Shown here in pieces: positions 49,656 through 61,019 of a stretch of 64,000 nt of DNA. A program made the translations under genes and the position numbers. The stretch covers positions 89,449,055 through 89,513,054 of the forward strand of contig OZ010581.1 of assembly GCA_963932145.1 (NCBI GenBank). Direction: 5' to 3'. The notes beneath the pieces were generated by a model. The model searched no databases. It had not been told where the DNA came from and saw nothing but the letters and a program-made list of their open reading frames with translations. The DNA is from Acanthosepion lycidas (taxonomy: Eukaryota > Mollusca > Cephalopoda > Sepiida > Sepiidae). Positions within the stretch are counted from its first letter, which is position 1, and each line of letters opens with the position of its first letter.

Positions 49656-49834
49656 ATTTTAATGACAATTTCTCTAATAATCAGGCCAGTAAATGTTGCT
49701 AATAGTATTTAATATAACAGAACATTTACTTAAATATTTTAATTTATAAAAAAAGAATGTGTAGACATTTATATCCGTCCGTCATGGGAGACGATGGAGT
49801 AGCGCTTACTTTTTTATTTTTTTTTTTTTAAATT

Positions 49835-50400
49835 CTAGGCGATGGAGTTACATCGCCTCTCGTGACTGTGTAGTCCCACTCTGGAGCGGCAGTCTCTGAG
49901 GCACTTGGCACAGATGAAACTGGATGACATGGAGATAGAGGCTGTCCTTCCTTTTCTTCTGGCTCTCTTTGCTGACTGCTGATCTTCCCTCGCAGTTTCT
50001 GTAATCAAGAGGCCATCACTGACTGTGACTCTCCAAAGCTGACGATCGTCAGCCGCGGCCTCCCAGGTGTTGGGGTCGATGTCTGTCAGCTTCATGTCTC
50101 GTTTGCAGACATCCTTGAAGCAGAGCTGAGTTCTTCCAGTTGGACGGGACCCCACCACACACACACACACACAGCTCTACGTACAAGATGACTCTTGGGA
50201 TGCGGCCGGCACCCATGCGGCGTACGTGCCCAAGCCATCTGAGACGTCTTTGGCAGAGCAGCGTGAACAGGCTGGCGATGTTGGCACGTTGAAGAACTCT
50301 GTGTTAGTGACCCAGTTTTGCCACTTAATGTGCAGTAGACGTCTGGGGCAGCGGAGGTGAAATGTGTTTCACTCCTTCTCCTGACTGGCGTAAGTTGTCC
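49835..50400 (-). pseudogene. LINE C-terminal region with Cys/His motif
   Basis: The frame 50,170-49,835 reads GSRPTGRTQLCFKDVCKRDM, then WEAAADDRQLWR, and ends FICAKCLRDCRSRVGLHSHE plus RRCNSIA, a small Cys/His cluster typical of the end of this LINE group. A (CA)n expansion (50,156-50,172) sits just before it and adds CVCV to the translation. Confidence 0.8.
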
Positions 50401-51603
50401 AGGACTCGCTGCCCTACACAAGACTGCTGAGGACACAGGCCCGGTAGACTTGTAGTTTGGTGTTCTCCGTCAGCTGGCGGTTGTTCCAGACAAGCTTGTT
50501 TATCTTGGCCATCACTGTGGCCGCTTTCCCTATGCTGCAGCTGATCTCAGTGTCCAGGGAGAGGAAGCTGGATTGACCCGAGGTAAGTGAAGGAGTCCAC
50601 CACCTCGGGGTGCGTGCCGTTGATGGCAACGTCCGGGGTGGAGGCGGTGTCTTGTGTCAGGATTTTGGTCTTTTTGAGGCTGATAGCCAAGCCGAACTCC
50701 TTGCAGGCGTCGGCCAGGCGGCTGACTAATGCTTGCAGACCGTCCTCCGTGTAGGACGTCAGTGCAGCGTCGTCGGCAAACAGCATGAGGACCTCACGGA
50801 CCTGGTCTTAGCACGCAGTCGGGCGATGTTGCCGTCTCTAGTGCGGATGAAGCTGCCCTCCGTGCAATCGCAGAAGGCATACTGGAATGTCGGCGCGAGG
50901 ACGCAGCTTGCTGTACGCCGCTGCTCACAGCGAAGGCGTCGAATGCTCCGCCGTTACAGCAGACTGTGCTGTCCAATTCCACGTGGAAGGACTTGACCAT
51001 CTAGAGCAGTCTTGGGGGACATCCTACCTTCCTCTCCAGGAGGATGAAGAGTCCACTTCTGCTGACGAAGTCAAAAGCTTTCGTCAAGTCAATAAAGGTG
51101 ATACACAGTGGTATCCCGTCCCTCCCAGGCGCCCTCCCACTGGATGGGATCCCGTCCCTCCCAGGCGCCCTCCCACTGGATGGGATCCTGTCCCTCCCAG
51201 GCGCCCTCCCACAGAAGAGACAGTCGATGGCTTTTCCAAGTTCTTCTGCAGAGGACTGGGCATCCAACTCCTCCATGACTGGGAGACTGGGCAAGGCATC
51301 CAAGGCGGCATCTGTCACCACGTTCTGGGTTGCATAAAGCTCCAGGTAGTGCTCCACCCAGCGCCCCAGTTGCTTGACCTGGTCTGTAAAGACCTTTCCT
51401 GCTCTGGACTTCAGCGGAGCCGTCTTGATGAGAGTGCGGCCTGTGGCGGTTTGATGCCGGTGTACATGCCTCTTGCGTTTCCACTGTCGGCAGCCGTCTG
51501 GATCCTGCTGCACAGGTTCAGCCAGTAGAGGTTGGGGCAGTGGCATGCAGCCTGTTAGGCATTGCTGCGAGCAACCCTTAGGATATCCAGGATACTGACG
51601 CAC
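50400..51603 (-). pseudogene. LINE reverse transcriptase, centrally deleted
   Basis: The frame 51,603-51,001 holds WVEHYLELYATQNVVT and MEELDAQSSAEELGKAID, then three repeats of GRAPGRDGIPSS, and immediately FIDLTKAFDFVSR (motif A, about 51,085-51,050). In the family about 90 residues of RT fingers lie between the GKAPG.DGIP box and motif A, so they are missing here. A TAG at 51,001-51,003 interrupts the frame, which resumes MVKSFHVELDSTVCCNGG. Further shifts lead to MLFADDAAL (catalytic FADD, 50,780-50,769) and IGKAATVMAKINKLVWNNRQ. Not functional. Confidence 0.85.
51113..51212 (-). repeat. 36-bp tandem triplication in the RT
   Basis: Units begin at 51,113, 51,149 and 51,185 (period 36, last unit incomplete). 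The core on the + strand is CCCTCCCAGGCGCCCTCCCA. The period is a multiple of three and keeps the frame, repeating the 12-residue GRAPGRDGIPSS box. Confidence 0.95.
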
Positions 51604-51692
51604 GGGTTTTGCATGTAGGCCAGAAGTGCTTGTCTCTAGGCTTCAGAGGCTGGCTGCATCTCATCCCAGTGAGCTTCGTACCAGTCCGCATT

Positions 51693-52700
51693 TCAACGAT
51701 CCTTCTTCCCGAAAGCAGTAAGGGCTGAAATGTATATAGCATCACGGTGGTGCCTTCTACTGTCGATGTCAGTGGCGCTGAAGGAGGATGTGACGACCTT
51801 CGCGCTAGAGGTGGTTTGGAAATGGCGAGAGCTCTCAGGGTCATTGCAGCAACAGGCGTTGAGGCGAGGGAGGCCCTTGGTTTTGGAGTGGTGTATTTTC
51901 TTGGCTATCAGTCTCACTTTGCGGCCTACTAGGGAGTGGTCCGTGTCGCGCTGTGGAAACTCCGAGTGGGAAGAATGCTCCTTAGGTCTGCACCCCTGGT
52001 GATGACACGGTCGATCTGGTGACAGTGTCGAGAACGGGGTGTCTCCAAGAGACTTTGTGGTGTTCTTTGCACTTGAAGAAGGTGTTCGAGACGCACAGTC
52101 CGTGGTGGCAGCACAGTTCCAACAGCCGCTGTCCATTCTCATTCATCTTGTCTCTGCCCTGACGACCGAGACAGAAGGGCCAAGTATCACGGCCGGCTCC
52201 CATTCTAGCATTGAAGTCTCCTAGTAGGTATAATCCTTCAGTATTGGGGTTCCTGGATATAGTCTCATCCAATGCCTCATAGAACTGGTCCCTGACCTCT
52301 GGAGTGGCGCAGAGCGTTGGCGCGTAGATGCAGAGGACGTTTGCGAAACCTGTAGATGTTGAGAGACGCAGTGCTAGGATTCTCTCAGATACTCCACTTG
52401 GTGGTTCAATGGCTGGTATCAGCAGGTTCCTATCAGCGAAGCCTCCGCCGTGTTGCCTTGGGTCATCCTGAGGCCGGCCCTGCCAAAAAAAAGGTGTAGT
52501 TGGTCTCTCTGATGGAAGCGCTGTCAGCCAGACGAGTCTCTTGCAGGCAGGTGATGTCAATGCCCAGTCTTGAGAGTTCCCTGTCTATGACCGCCGTCTT
52601 TCATGCATCATCGATCTGCTGGATGTCATCTGCGAGTCGAGGGCGCATGGTCCGGACGTTCCATTTAGTAAATCGAAGAGCTGGAGTCTTCGTGTTTCGT
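51693..52700 (-). pseudogene. LINE endonuclease domain
   Basis: The domain starts near TKWNVRTMRPRLADDIQQID, hits a stop, then LGIDITCLQETRLADSAS. The long frame 52,560-51,982 covers YLLGDFNARMG (the D-x-N metal site near 52,218), LGRQGRDKMNENGQRLLEL and HKVSWRHP. A shift near 52,020 moves the end to another frame with RDTDHSLVGRKVRLIAKKI (terminal D-H catalytic pair near 51,941). All main APE endonuclease motifs are present but split over frames. It would nick target DNA to prime reverse transcription; in this copy it is inactive. Confidence 0.8.
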
Positions 52701-53278
52701 TCATTTCTGCTTTGTGCGGGATTTACAGCTTGTTTGTCAGGAGGATCAGTCCCTGGGCCCTACACACCCAGTAGAGAAGGCAAGCTGTGACAGGACAGCA
52801 CCTTACTGGCTGGGTGCTGCCCAGCTTAAAGCCGGCAGTAGCTGTCCACTGAGGCGCAATGATCTCTCCCACCGACGGAAGTGACCCCAGGCGCCCGTAG
52901 CCTACGCCAATCGGTTACTGTCACTTTCTATGTTGTACCGATGGAGAACTAGGCCTTGCTAGCAGGGCCCAAATGAGAGGATAAACCAATACATTTTGGT
53001 ACTAGCGCGTCTGCAGAAGTTACCAGAACTTAGCATAGAGTGCCATCCATCCACTTTAGGGACTCCACTTCAGATTTGTGTAGGGTTTACACTTTGGATT
53101 CCCACAAGGCAGTGGAGCTATTTAACCTATAGCTGAGGTTTGGTTGCTGGGCACCAGAGCATGTCCACACACCTGTGGGCCTGCATGTTAAGGGACCAAT
53201 TTCTTCCCCGTCCCCTATAGTTGAGCCCGAGTCCGAAAGGTGCACGGTTACCATGTGTCGCCACGAGGAGTCACTACA
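52700..53278 (-). other. LINE 5' untranslated region
   Basis: GC-rich leader from the 5' end of the element at 53,278 to the first recognisable coding motif TKWNVRTMRP near 52,670. Internal pol II promoters of LINEs normally lie here; no specific element is identified. Confidence 0.45.
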
Positions 53279-53289
53279 TAGCGCTTACT

Positions 53290-53462
53290 GATGGAGAGGC
53301 TGTATACTGGCAGGGGAAGATTTACGCACTCTGCTTCCCTTTTCGCATTTCTGCTAGCCAGCAGCGGTAACTGAAACCGAGAAGCGAGAAGCGATAAGCG
53401 CTACCACTACAGACTACTACACTAGACGCATCACAACAGTCGCTGAGACACACAATGTCTTC
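53290..53462. other. LINE 3'-side target flank
   Basis: Host-side sequence continuing the target (GATGGAGAGGCTG). No gene seen. Confidence 0.5.
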
Positions 53463-53512
53463 ATATATATATATATATATATAAAAATATATATATATAT
53501 GTATGTGTGTGT
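53463..53512. repeat. (TA)n/(TG)n microsatellite
   Basis: Interrupted TA tract followed by TG repeats. Confidence 0.95.
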
Positions 53513-53520
53513 GTGTGTGT

Positions 53521-53819
53521 CCAACCCCAGTTCCATCAGAACCCATTTAAACACAGAAATAAAAATAAAACATCTCTATAACTCTAGACACATACACATA
53601 ACACATACATCTAGTTAAAAATAAAAAAATAAAATCATCCTTGAGGATCACTAGATGTACAGCCGAAAGCGCTCGGAATTACAAAACATTTAAACAGTTT
53701 CTACACACTCTGTGTCCAGAAAAGAAAACACTTGTTCGAATAAAAGAAAAGTTAAACAAAACGGTTAATCGCAGGACCTTGACTGTTGTCTTTAAGGAAA
53801 TATGTAAGTCAGGGATTGC

Positions 53820-53895
<76 letters not shown>

Positions 53896-53970
53896 ATAAA
53901 TTTGTACATGCAATTTCGCACATACATTGAGTGATAGAGTTAATAAAATATTGCTCGATGTAATATAACA
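53521..53970 (+). mobile_element. Penelope-like junction copy with hammerhead-like motif and (TA)n
   Basis: The left part (TTCCATCAGAACCCATTTAA) matches 56.3 kb. At 53,640-53,670 TTGAGGATCA...AGCCGAAAGCGCTCGG is the counterpart of the hammerhead-like motif at 56.58 kb. The open frame from about 53,660 reads ESARNYKTFKQFLHTLC, PEKKTLVRIKEKLNKTVNR, LTVVFKEICKSGIAAY, then (TA)n (53,822-53,892). The right flank CACATACATTGAGTGATAG is shared with 13.12 kb. I read it as the start of a Penelope-like ORF cut by the microsatellite. Confidence 0.6.
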
Positions 53971-54032
53971 AAGGTATTAAATATATATTAATAAACGAAC
54001 ATAATATTTCTCACCGGTTGCATGACACAGAA

Positions 54033-54056
54033 TTTCATGCACAACGCGATCTTCAG
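54033..54056 (-). other. Hammerhead-like core motif
   Basis: Minus strand: CTGAAGA, T, CGCGTTGTGCA, T, GAAATT. The core order fits, but stem II is short and imperfect here. Confidence 0.3.
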
Positions 54057-54117
54057 GTGCTGAGTAATGTATGCGTTATACATGAAGCTCCGAGTCTCGT
54101 TCTACTGGTGATAAAAG

Positions 54118-54162
<45 letters not shown>
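54118..54162. repeat. (TA)n microsatellite
   Basis: About 42 bp of TA. Confidence 0.95.
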
Positions 54163-54165
<3 letters not shown>

Positions 54166-55038
54166 TATTAGTATTATAGTTATTATAATTATTTTTAATA
54201 AGGTATGAGATCAAGTATATTAAGTAGGTTACGTTAACCTTCATGCATTTTTGTGGTGAATCATAGAATAGTAGACAGATTAATAAAAGAGAATTAACGT
54301 GTCAACAAGCGACACATTAAGAATTCCATATTTGGTTGTTTACAAGAATCCTTAACAGCCGTTTTGTAAAGGAAATTCACACCAGTGGCATGCATACAAG
54401 AACAAAAGCTACATGTTAGAAATAACAAGCACAGTAATAAATATAGAAGTAAAAACGACGAAGAAAAATATCTCAGATCTAACAGAAGCATCAACGGTGC
54501 TCCAGCAACAGAATTTCCTTTCTCATTTTTTATAATAATTATAATGTTGATATCTCACTGCCGCTGTTGCAACCTCTGTGTTCGCACTTGGTGGCGTATT
54601 CATTACTCCGATTCCCGGCGATAGTAGTCGGAATCGACGTCTCCAGCGTTCCCGGATCAATGGTATGTCGCTTGTTATGCAGACGACGAAAATTGTTTTG
54701 TTTATGGTTTTGTAAGACACAGAAACAGCGGAGCTTTTCTACAAATCACAAGAAATTATTCACTCTTCTGACAATAAGTTCTTTCAATTTCTTCTAAAAA
54801 TATATATATATATTCTAAGGACTTATTTTTCCTATTCTCTTTTACTTTTTCCTTTGTAGGGAGAATATTTGCATATGTTCGCATTACGTACAACGGATAA
54901 AGATAAATGGCTGGAAGATCTCGTTGAGAAGTTTTTATTACGTTTTTCATTATGCATTTGTTAACATATCTCAGATGACCAGTATTATCCTACTTTTCTT
55001 CCTTTCTATCTTTCTGTGTACCTATCCGACCCCATTAA
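54163..55038. other. No gene seen
   Basis: Several 60-80 codon frames on both strands, none with a recognised domain. Confidence 0.45.

Positions 55039-55093
<55 letters not shown>
55039..55093. repeat. (TCTA)n microsatellite
   Basis: About 13 TATC units. Confidence 0.95.
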
Positions 55094-55785
55094 TGTGAAG
55101 TTAGGTGAAGCGAATGATTATGAGTAAAATCAAGGTAATTTAGCAGAAACCTATAGACATCTATGTTGGCTATTCTGCCCAAAATTGTTAATACATTGTC
55201 CGAAGACCATATGGAGTTATCGTTTTTTCAAGTACTTTTGATCATCTAAATCTTGATGAAGAGCGAATGTGGTGCCTGTGAGGTAGAGAGAATTCATTAG
55301 TCTACATACTGGAATTCTTTGGTGATCTTGTACTCTGATATTATCTCTGAAATCCTTAATCAACATGTTGGTATTCTTTGGAAATCTGGAAGTTTGATAT
55401 TGTATCGGAATTCCTTTCTCATAATATTGGTAATAGTCTAAGTTGATATATTGTTGGGATAGCGCAACCATCGATGGTTTCCTAAAAAATCCATTTACCC
55501 ACTTTCATGGAGATGGCTTAGGTTAACACATGGTATGGTTTCCAGGCACAACTAAGATATGAAACATGGTGAGATTCGAAACCAGTATTCATCCTATTAT
55601 CGGATCGAGGGCGTTCATGGAAAATTTGTAATATTTTTTACATGTTTTGTCGCTTATACTTATGTGACGATACTGGATAATGGCGAAATAATCAACTTTA
55701 ATAGCAAATACGTGAACACGCATGCACACGCATACACACACAGGCTTAACGCTCACAGACACATAAACTCATAGATAAAAACACA
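55094..55785. other. No gene seen
   Basis: An 84-codon minus-strand frame (55,217-55,471) shows no recognised domain. Confidence 0.45.

Positions 55786-55842
<57 letters not shown>
55786..55842. repeat. (TA)n microsatellite
   Basis: About 52 bp of TA. Confidence 0.95.
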
Positions 55843-55844
<2 letters not shown>

Positions 55845-56127
55845 AGATACAGATATTTATGTACGTTTGGATTCGAAAGTGTATGCAGATAGAAAAAAAA
55901 ACCAGAAAAACTTCGAGATATTTATGACTGAAAAACCATTAAATAAATTCGCTTCGCCTGACTGTCTGTTCTTTTCGTGACCAAGCGTTGAGGCTCACCA
56001 CCATGTTCTGTCGAATGGTGCAAATTCTTCTTTAAGAATATTTCTAGAATATCCAGGCCGGTAGGTGAAAATAAATAAATATACTGTTTAATAAATAAAC
56101 GGAACGCCTATTAAATTTAAAGCATAA

Positions 56128-56245
<118 letters not shown>

Positions 56246-56510
56246 CCACACACAACCACATGCTTATCCAGACGTCTTACGTTACACCTATCTGATCACA
56301 GCTCCATTAGAGCCCATTAAAAACACACACAAACTTACCAGACTCCATTATAAACATGCTAGTAGAAAACACAAATATATTAACTGCATCCACCTGCAAA
56401 AAAAAAGACTAAAAATAATGGAAGCTTTAATAATAAAAAAGAAAAAGCCAACTCTTAACAATATTAACTACGAACAAAGCCACAATGTGCTAACCGTATT
56501 CGGAAATTAA
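56246..56510 (+). pseudogene. Penelope-like GIY-YIG endonuclease C-terminus
   Basis: The frame reads [19 protein letters not shown], then [20 protein letters not shown] and [16 protein letters not shown] before a stop near 56,508. The RL.I.EAL.I....P.LN pattern is the usual C-terminal end of the GIY-YIG-type endonuclease fused to Penelope-like reverse transcriptases. The catalytic GIY-YIG core itself is not present, being replaced on the left by (TA)n. Confidence 0.65.
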
Positions 56511-56578
56511 AAAACATCCCTACCACACACTAAGACATACACAGAACGCACACACTCAATTAAGCTGAAAAATCGAAT

Positions 56579-56612
56579 CATCCTTGATAATGGCTAAAGG
56601 TATAGCCGAAAG
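56579..56612 (+). other. Hammerhead-like motif between Penelope ORF end and start
   Basis: CTTGATAA, T, GGCTA, loop AAGG, TAGCC, GAAAGC. It is about 70 bp downstream of the endonuclease stop and just upstream of the next ORF fragment, the position where Penelope-like terminal repeats are known to carry hammerhead ribozymes. The CTGANGA half is degenerate (extra T, A for G). Confidence 0.4.
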
Positions 56613-56777
56613 CGCTCGGAAATATAAAACATTTGGACAGTTCTTACACACTCTTTGTCCAGAAAAGAAAGCTCTTGTTAGAACACAAGAAAAATTAAAT
56701 AAAAAGCTTAACCGTAGTAACTTGTCTGTCGTTTTTAATGAATCATGCATAAAGGAAGGATTGCTGCCTAAATATAC

Positions 56778-56838
<61 letters not shown>
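56600..56838 (+). mobile_element. Penelope-like ORF N-terminus ending in (TA)n
   Basis: The open frame gives ESARKYKTFGQFLHTLC, PEKKALVRTQEKLNKKLNRS and LSVVFNESCIKEGLLPKYTT, then (TA)n (56,782-56,810) and (TG)n. Conserved with the frame at 53.66-53.82 kb at the protein level despite many base changes (for example HTLCPEKK, QEKLNK). Lysine-rich and basic, as expected upstream of a Penelope-like RT, which is absent. Confidence 0.6.
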
Positions 56839-56839
<1 letters not shown>

Positions 56840-57774
56840 TTAGTATATGAATATATTACAGAGCAAATGTACAACTGATATACAAATGTGTATATTGATT
56901 TGTTGCAGGAAAACTTAGAGCCTCTTTGTCAAAGGTTCTGGGATCTTATTTCCCACTCCCTCTTTCTCTGTACTTCATTCTCTCTGACTCAAATTTAACT
57001 TTCTTTTTGCAATATATTCTTATTTCACTGGCTTTTACTGCGGTTGTAAATATGAATTTATTGTATATAAAGAACAATAAAATAATCTATTTTTTCTCAT
57101 TGTGACAATTGGTTATAGAAGCAACGGTTATATTTTATCTGTATTTGAAATATAGATTAGATATTAATCAATTCATTCGTAGAAAATTTTATTGATTACA
57201 ATATGAAGTTTCTTGTCCAGAGTCACATTGAAATCCGTTTATTTGTGAGAAGATTTGCTTTTCTTTTTCCCGATGGAAAAGATATTGAATGATAAATTGA
57301 GTAGTTGGTCAATATGACATTGAAGCAGTCATTTTGATTATCTAGTCGTCTAAAGAATTACTACATCCGTGCTTTAACATAAATAAATTCTAATACAAAT
57401 TTCCATTTTAACGCACCGTTTAAACACAAACCTACAAACGGATATTATCATGCATACATAAATACACATAAACACACTTATCCATAGTTTTTTATGTAAA
57501 AATATAGAATTTATATCCCATTTTCCGTCATAAAACCAGTCCTACAGGCAAAGAGTGCCGTTACCGATTATGGCCATGGGAGACCATTGTGATAAAGTAA
57601 ATTTCAATTTAGCTCTATAAGCAACGCCCTATCGTTGAGATTTCTACTAATATATATCTTTCTAAGAGAAATACAAGCAAGGATCGTTATTAATAATATA
57701 AATCTTTAAAAAACATTCATGTATATCTACTGAAATACGTATACCTGCTAAGAATACCATTTATAATAATAATA
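56839..57774. other. No gene seen
   Basis: AT-rich DNA without recognised features. Confidence 0.5.
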
Positions 57775-57775
57775 A

Positions 57776-57829
<54 letters not shown>
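57775..57829. repeat. (TA)n microsatellite
   Basis: About 50 bp of TA. Confidence 0.95.
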
Positions 57830-57830
<1 letters not shown>

Positions 57831-58112
57831 AGCAATTCATTGAGTTTAGAAGAAACCTCAAAAGAATGCACTGGACGGCAGTTTCGTCCTATATTTGTTG
57901 ACTGCATCAACTTTGCGCATCCACTACCGAGAACTGAAAGCGGGCACGGTGACGATTTAGACACTATAAAGCGTCCATCTTAACAAATTCTGTAGCGAAA
58001 CTCATACGAGTTCCCATACACGTAGGACCGTGCCCCCACGAGCCACGACTACTATCCTCAACCCAATCCCTCTAGAGGATTAGGAAGATTTGAGATAATT
58101 ATAATTAAGTAG

Positions 58113-58114
<2 letters not shown>

Positions 58115-58171
<57 letters not shown>

Positions 58172-58238
58172 ATTAGTGTTTGTTTCGTTTGTTTTTTCAC
58201 TATAATTTTAAACTTATATAATCTATGTTTCAAATGTC

Positions 58239-58276
<38 letters not shown>

Positions 58277-58333
58277 CTTTGTGTGTACGTATGCGTGTAT
58301 CAGTGTGTGTGTGTGTATATATGTATAATTAGA

Positions 58334-58383
<50 letters not shown>

Positions 58384-58400
58384 GTGTGTGTGTGTATGCG
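58115..58400. repeat. Cluster of (TA)n and (TG)n microsatellites
   Basis: TA tracts at 58,115-58,168, 58,238-58,254 and 58,338-58,383 with TG runs between and after them. Confidence 0.95.
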
Positions 58401-58523
58401 AACTTTAACTCGAATGAATTCAGAATCTAATAAAGTATCGACAATTTTACACCCTTGAGGTAACTTGAAAAATTATCGGATGAAGGCTGTACTGCACATG
58501 CGTTAACTTACTCGAAACAGATA

Positions 58524-58525
<2 letters not shown>

Positions 58526-58610
<85 letters not shown>
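58526..58610. repeat. (TA)n then (GA)n microsatellite
   Basis: About 50 bp of TA running into about 35 bp of GA. Confidence 0.95.
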
Positions 58611-58611
<1 letters not shown>

Positions 58612-58973
58612 CAAATTCCTTTTTAATACCATGTCTCTTGAGTAAGCAGAGTAAGTAAGCAATTTTGACTATCGATAGAATACTCATTGCTTATTATCTG
58701 TGATGTGTCTTTCTTGATAAACAAAGTCGCGTGTTTTTTTCTGTTGCTTACTACGCTATTTCGAAACAAGAGTTTTACTGTTTTTTTAAATCGTTATTAT
58801 ATTTGTCACGAATGCTCTGTCTCCATGGCCAATAAATCCATAACTATCATGGAAAAGATAGATTCATGCCTCTACTACCCCCCAAAAACAACACAACATA
58901 TTTGCCAATGTTTAGAACGGCATCTATTATCGTTTTATTAATCGTGTTCCTTAGTAAACCTTATTCTATTAAG
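58611..58973. other. No gene seen
   Basis: Left flank of the Gypsy element; the 84-codon frame at 58,687-58,941 has no recognised domain. Confidence 0.45.
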
Positions 58974-58978
58974 CTTAT

Positions 58979-59187
58979 TATTGTGAGACCGAAAACTACC
59001 TACACAATAGACTCTTCCAGACCTATATTAAGTAGGTGACATAGCACTCTACAGAGAGTGATAGAGAGTGATAGTGTTATAGTAAGCTCCACTTACACTA
59101 TCACTGTAACCTGTTAATACATCTTTCTTACATCTAATCCGTGTTCCGTGTTTTACTTCTGTTGGCACGACTTTGGCACCCACATCA
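58979..59187 (+). repeat. Gypsy 5' LTR
   Basis: Starts TATTGTGAGACC, ends CACCCACATCA. TATATTAAG near 59,022 may serve as TATA box. Matches 62,128-62,333. Confidence 0.85.
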
Positions 59188-59188
59188 G

Positions 59189-59305
59189 TGGCGACAAAGA
59201 TTCTAGAAACGCACTCACGGCGAAACCTAAATACCTTACCAATCCCACATCTGGGTCGACGAAGAATTCTAGAAATGCATTCACGTCGAAAAACCGCAAT
59301 ACCTA
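59189..59305 (+). promoter_or_regulatory. Primer-binding site and duplicated leader
   Basis: TGGCGACAAAG (59,189-59,199) lies one base after the LTR, as expected for a primer-binding site; a tRNA-Ser or tRNA-Arg 3' end would fit. The unit CCCACATC...GGCGACAAAGATTCTAG is followed 65 bp later (59,244) by a diverged second copy with GTCGACGAAGAATTCTAG. Confidence 0.6.
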
Positions 59306-59513
59306 AAAAATTATTTAGTTACGTTAAAATTAACGGAACCACGGAAAACTAAGCTAAACACACATAATTAGTTTAGTTTAACTATTGTCTGTCCATATTT
59401 TTTTTCTGTAAAAGAAAAAAAAAAGGAACAAAAATCTATCAAGATTTTTTTTTGTGTACCACCTCTTAGTACACGTGTTTCAAAGTATCAAAAAAGCGCT
59501 GTTAATTTTAAAT

Positions 59514-60372
59514 ATGGAAGATTTGAAAAAAGTAGTTGCCCAAATGTTAAAACTAAATTTGGACCAGCAACAAAAATCAAAAGAAAGACAACAACAACTA
59601 TTTTTGGATTTACATAAACAGCAAATGGAATTCCAAAAAATTACGCTTCAGAATGTTGAACTACAATAGAAACAACTTAAAGAGTTACTCGTAAATGCAT
59701 GAAAAGGTTCAAACTCTGAAAAAGATAAAATATTCTCCCAGAGTATAATTTACAATTCAATAGAAACCTTTGAATACGTACCAGAGAACGGCAAAACGTT
59801 CCAGGCTTTTACAGGCGCTACGAAGATATTATCAACGTAGACTGTGAACAATGGCCCAGTAAAAAAAAAAAGGTACGTCTACTATTGAAAAAATTGGGAA
59901 CTACAGAACATAGTAGGTTCGTAGACTTCATACTACCCAAGAAAACGACTGACTTGGATTTTTCAGAGACGATTAAGCTCCTATCGGAATTATTCGGGCC
60001 TTGTTCCACAAGCGTTGGAAATGCCTGAATACAGTCAAAGACAACCAGCAATATTTTGCAGCATCGGTGAACAAGCTATGTTATGATTTTGAACTAGCCG
60101 AACTGACTGCCGATGATTTTAAGTGCTTAATTTTCGCACAAGGTCTAGTATCTGCAGAAGACGCCGAAGTCAGACGACGGGTACTGACTAAGCTTGAGAA
60201 CGAACAAGGATTGACTCTCCAAAAACTGGCAGAGGACTGTCAAAGAGTAATATCTGTAAAGCGTGACTCAATCACTATCGAGGAATCAGGTGTGACTCAG
60301 ATTAATAAAATCAGAAGTAAGTCTATCTCCTATTCCCCTCAAAAAAGACAAAAGGCAAATCTCATGTCCTAA
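59514..60372 (+). pseudogene. Gypsy gag (capsid region), broken
   Basis: ATG at 59,514 opens MEDLKKVVAQMLKLNLDQQQ, a polar, glutamine-rich start; a stop follows at 59,667. A further frame (about 59,735-60,025) has TFQAFYRRYEDIINV, VRLLLKKLGTTEHSRFVDFI and FSETIKLLSELFGP. The last part (60,001-60,372) contains KRWKCLNTVKDNQQYFAASV and RVLTKLENEQGLTLQKLAED. This is the capsid-type gag of animal Gypsy elements, split by at least two frame changes. Structural protein of the intracellular particle; inactive here. Confidence 0.75.
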
Positions 60373-60414
60373 ATTCTGGAGTAACCAAAACCCAAATAGG
60401 TTAAAGAAACCGCC

Positions 60415-61014
60415 GGACCATGTTACCATTGTGGTAAATGGCATTGGATGAAATTCTGTCCAGTTAAGAACAAAAAATATTGCAAAAATTGCAATAAAAG
60501 TGGGCATACCTTAACTTCGTGCTGGTACGCCAACAGAACGAGAAAACCCAAAAATAAAATTAGGCAAGCTCAATCTGACAATATTCTCGATAGGAATTTA
60601 AGAAAATATGTAACAGTGGATATTTTCAATAAGTCCATTAAATTCCAGCTTGACTCGGGTTCTGATATTTCAACCATTAACTGGCGTACTTGGCGAAATT
60701 TGAACAAGCCGACCTTATTAAAAACGGATAAAACAGCAAAATCCGTAACTGGCGAAAATGTTAACATTTTAGGCGAGGTAATACTTACAGTAACACTAAA
60801 TGGAGTTACCAAAATGCTCAAAGCCTACGTTTTAAAAACTTCAGACAACTTATTTGGAACTGATTGGATAGAAAAATTCAATCTTTGGGATTGCCCAATG
60901 AGTACATTTTGTCGCAAGATACAAAGTACAACGTCCAATTTGGTAAATCTCAAAAAGGAACTCAAACAACAATTTTCCCAGGTTTTTTCTGGCGGCCTTG
61001 GGAATGAAAGCTAA
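60415..61014 (+). pseudogene. Gypsy zinc knuckles and aspartic protease
   Basis: CYHCGKWHWMKFC (from 60,421) and CKNCNKSGHTLTSC form two CCHC-type knuckles, the first with C-X2-C-X3-H-X4-C spacing. About 45 residues later FQLDSGSDIS (Asp at 60,652) is the D-S/T-G active site of a retroviral-type aspartic protease. LFGTDWIEKF near 60,850 is the protease C-terminal segment leading into RT. The stretch is open to a stop at 61,012. Confidence 0.8.
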
Positions 61015-61019
61015 GTTCA

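Larger units (their letters stand above)
49800..53289 (-). mobile_element. APE-type LINE copy with 11-bp target duplication
   Basis: TAGCGCTTACT occurs at 49,800-49,810 and 53,279-53,289. Directly inside the left copy is a T-rich run which on the minus strand is the poly(A) tail, placed right after the ORF stop (TAG, 49,837-49,835). Between the duplications are about 3.47 kb, GC-rich unlike the surroundings. Minus-strand relics run in order: endonuclease, linker, reverse transcriptase, C-terminal Cys/His motif. This is a complete-ended insertion whose coding region is broken by frameshifts, stops and an internal deletion. It belongs to the group often annotated as endonuclease-reverse transcriptase or craniofacial development protein 2-like in animal genomes; the clade is not resolved by eye. 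Confidence 0.85.

Noticed and set aside
50887-51528. 213-codon + strand frame
   Set aside because: It is antisense to the LINE reverse transcriptase and its proline/arginine repeats come from the 36-bp triplication.
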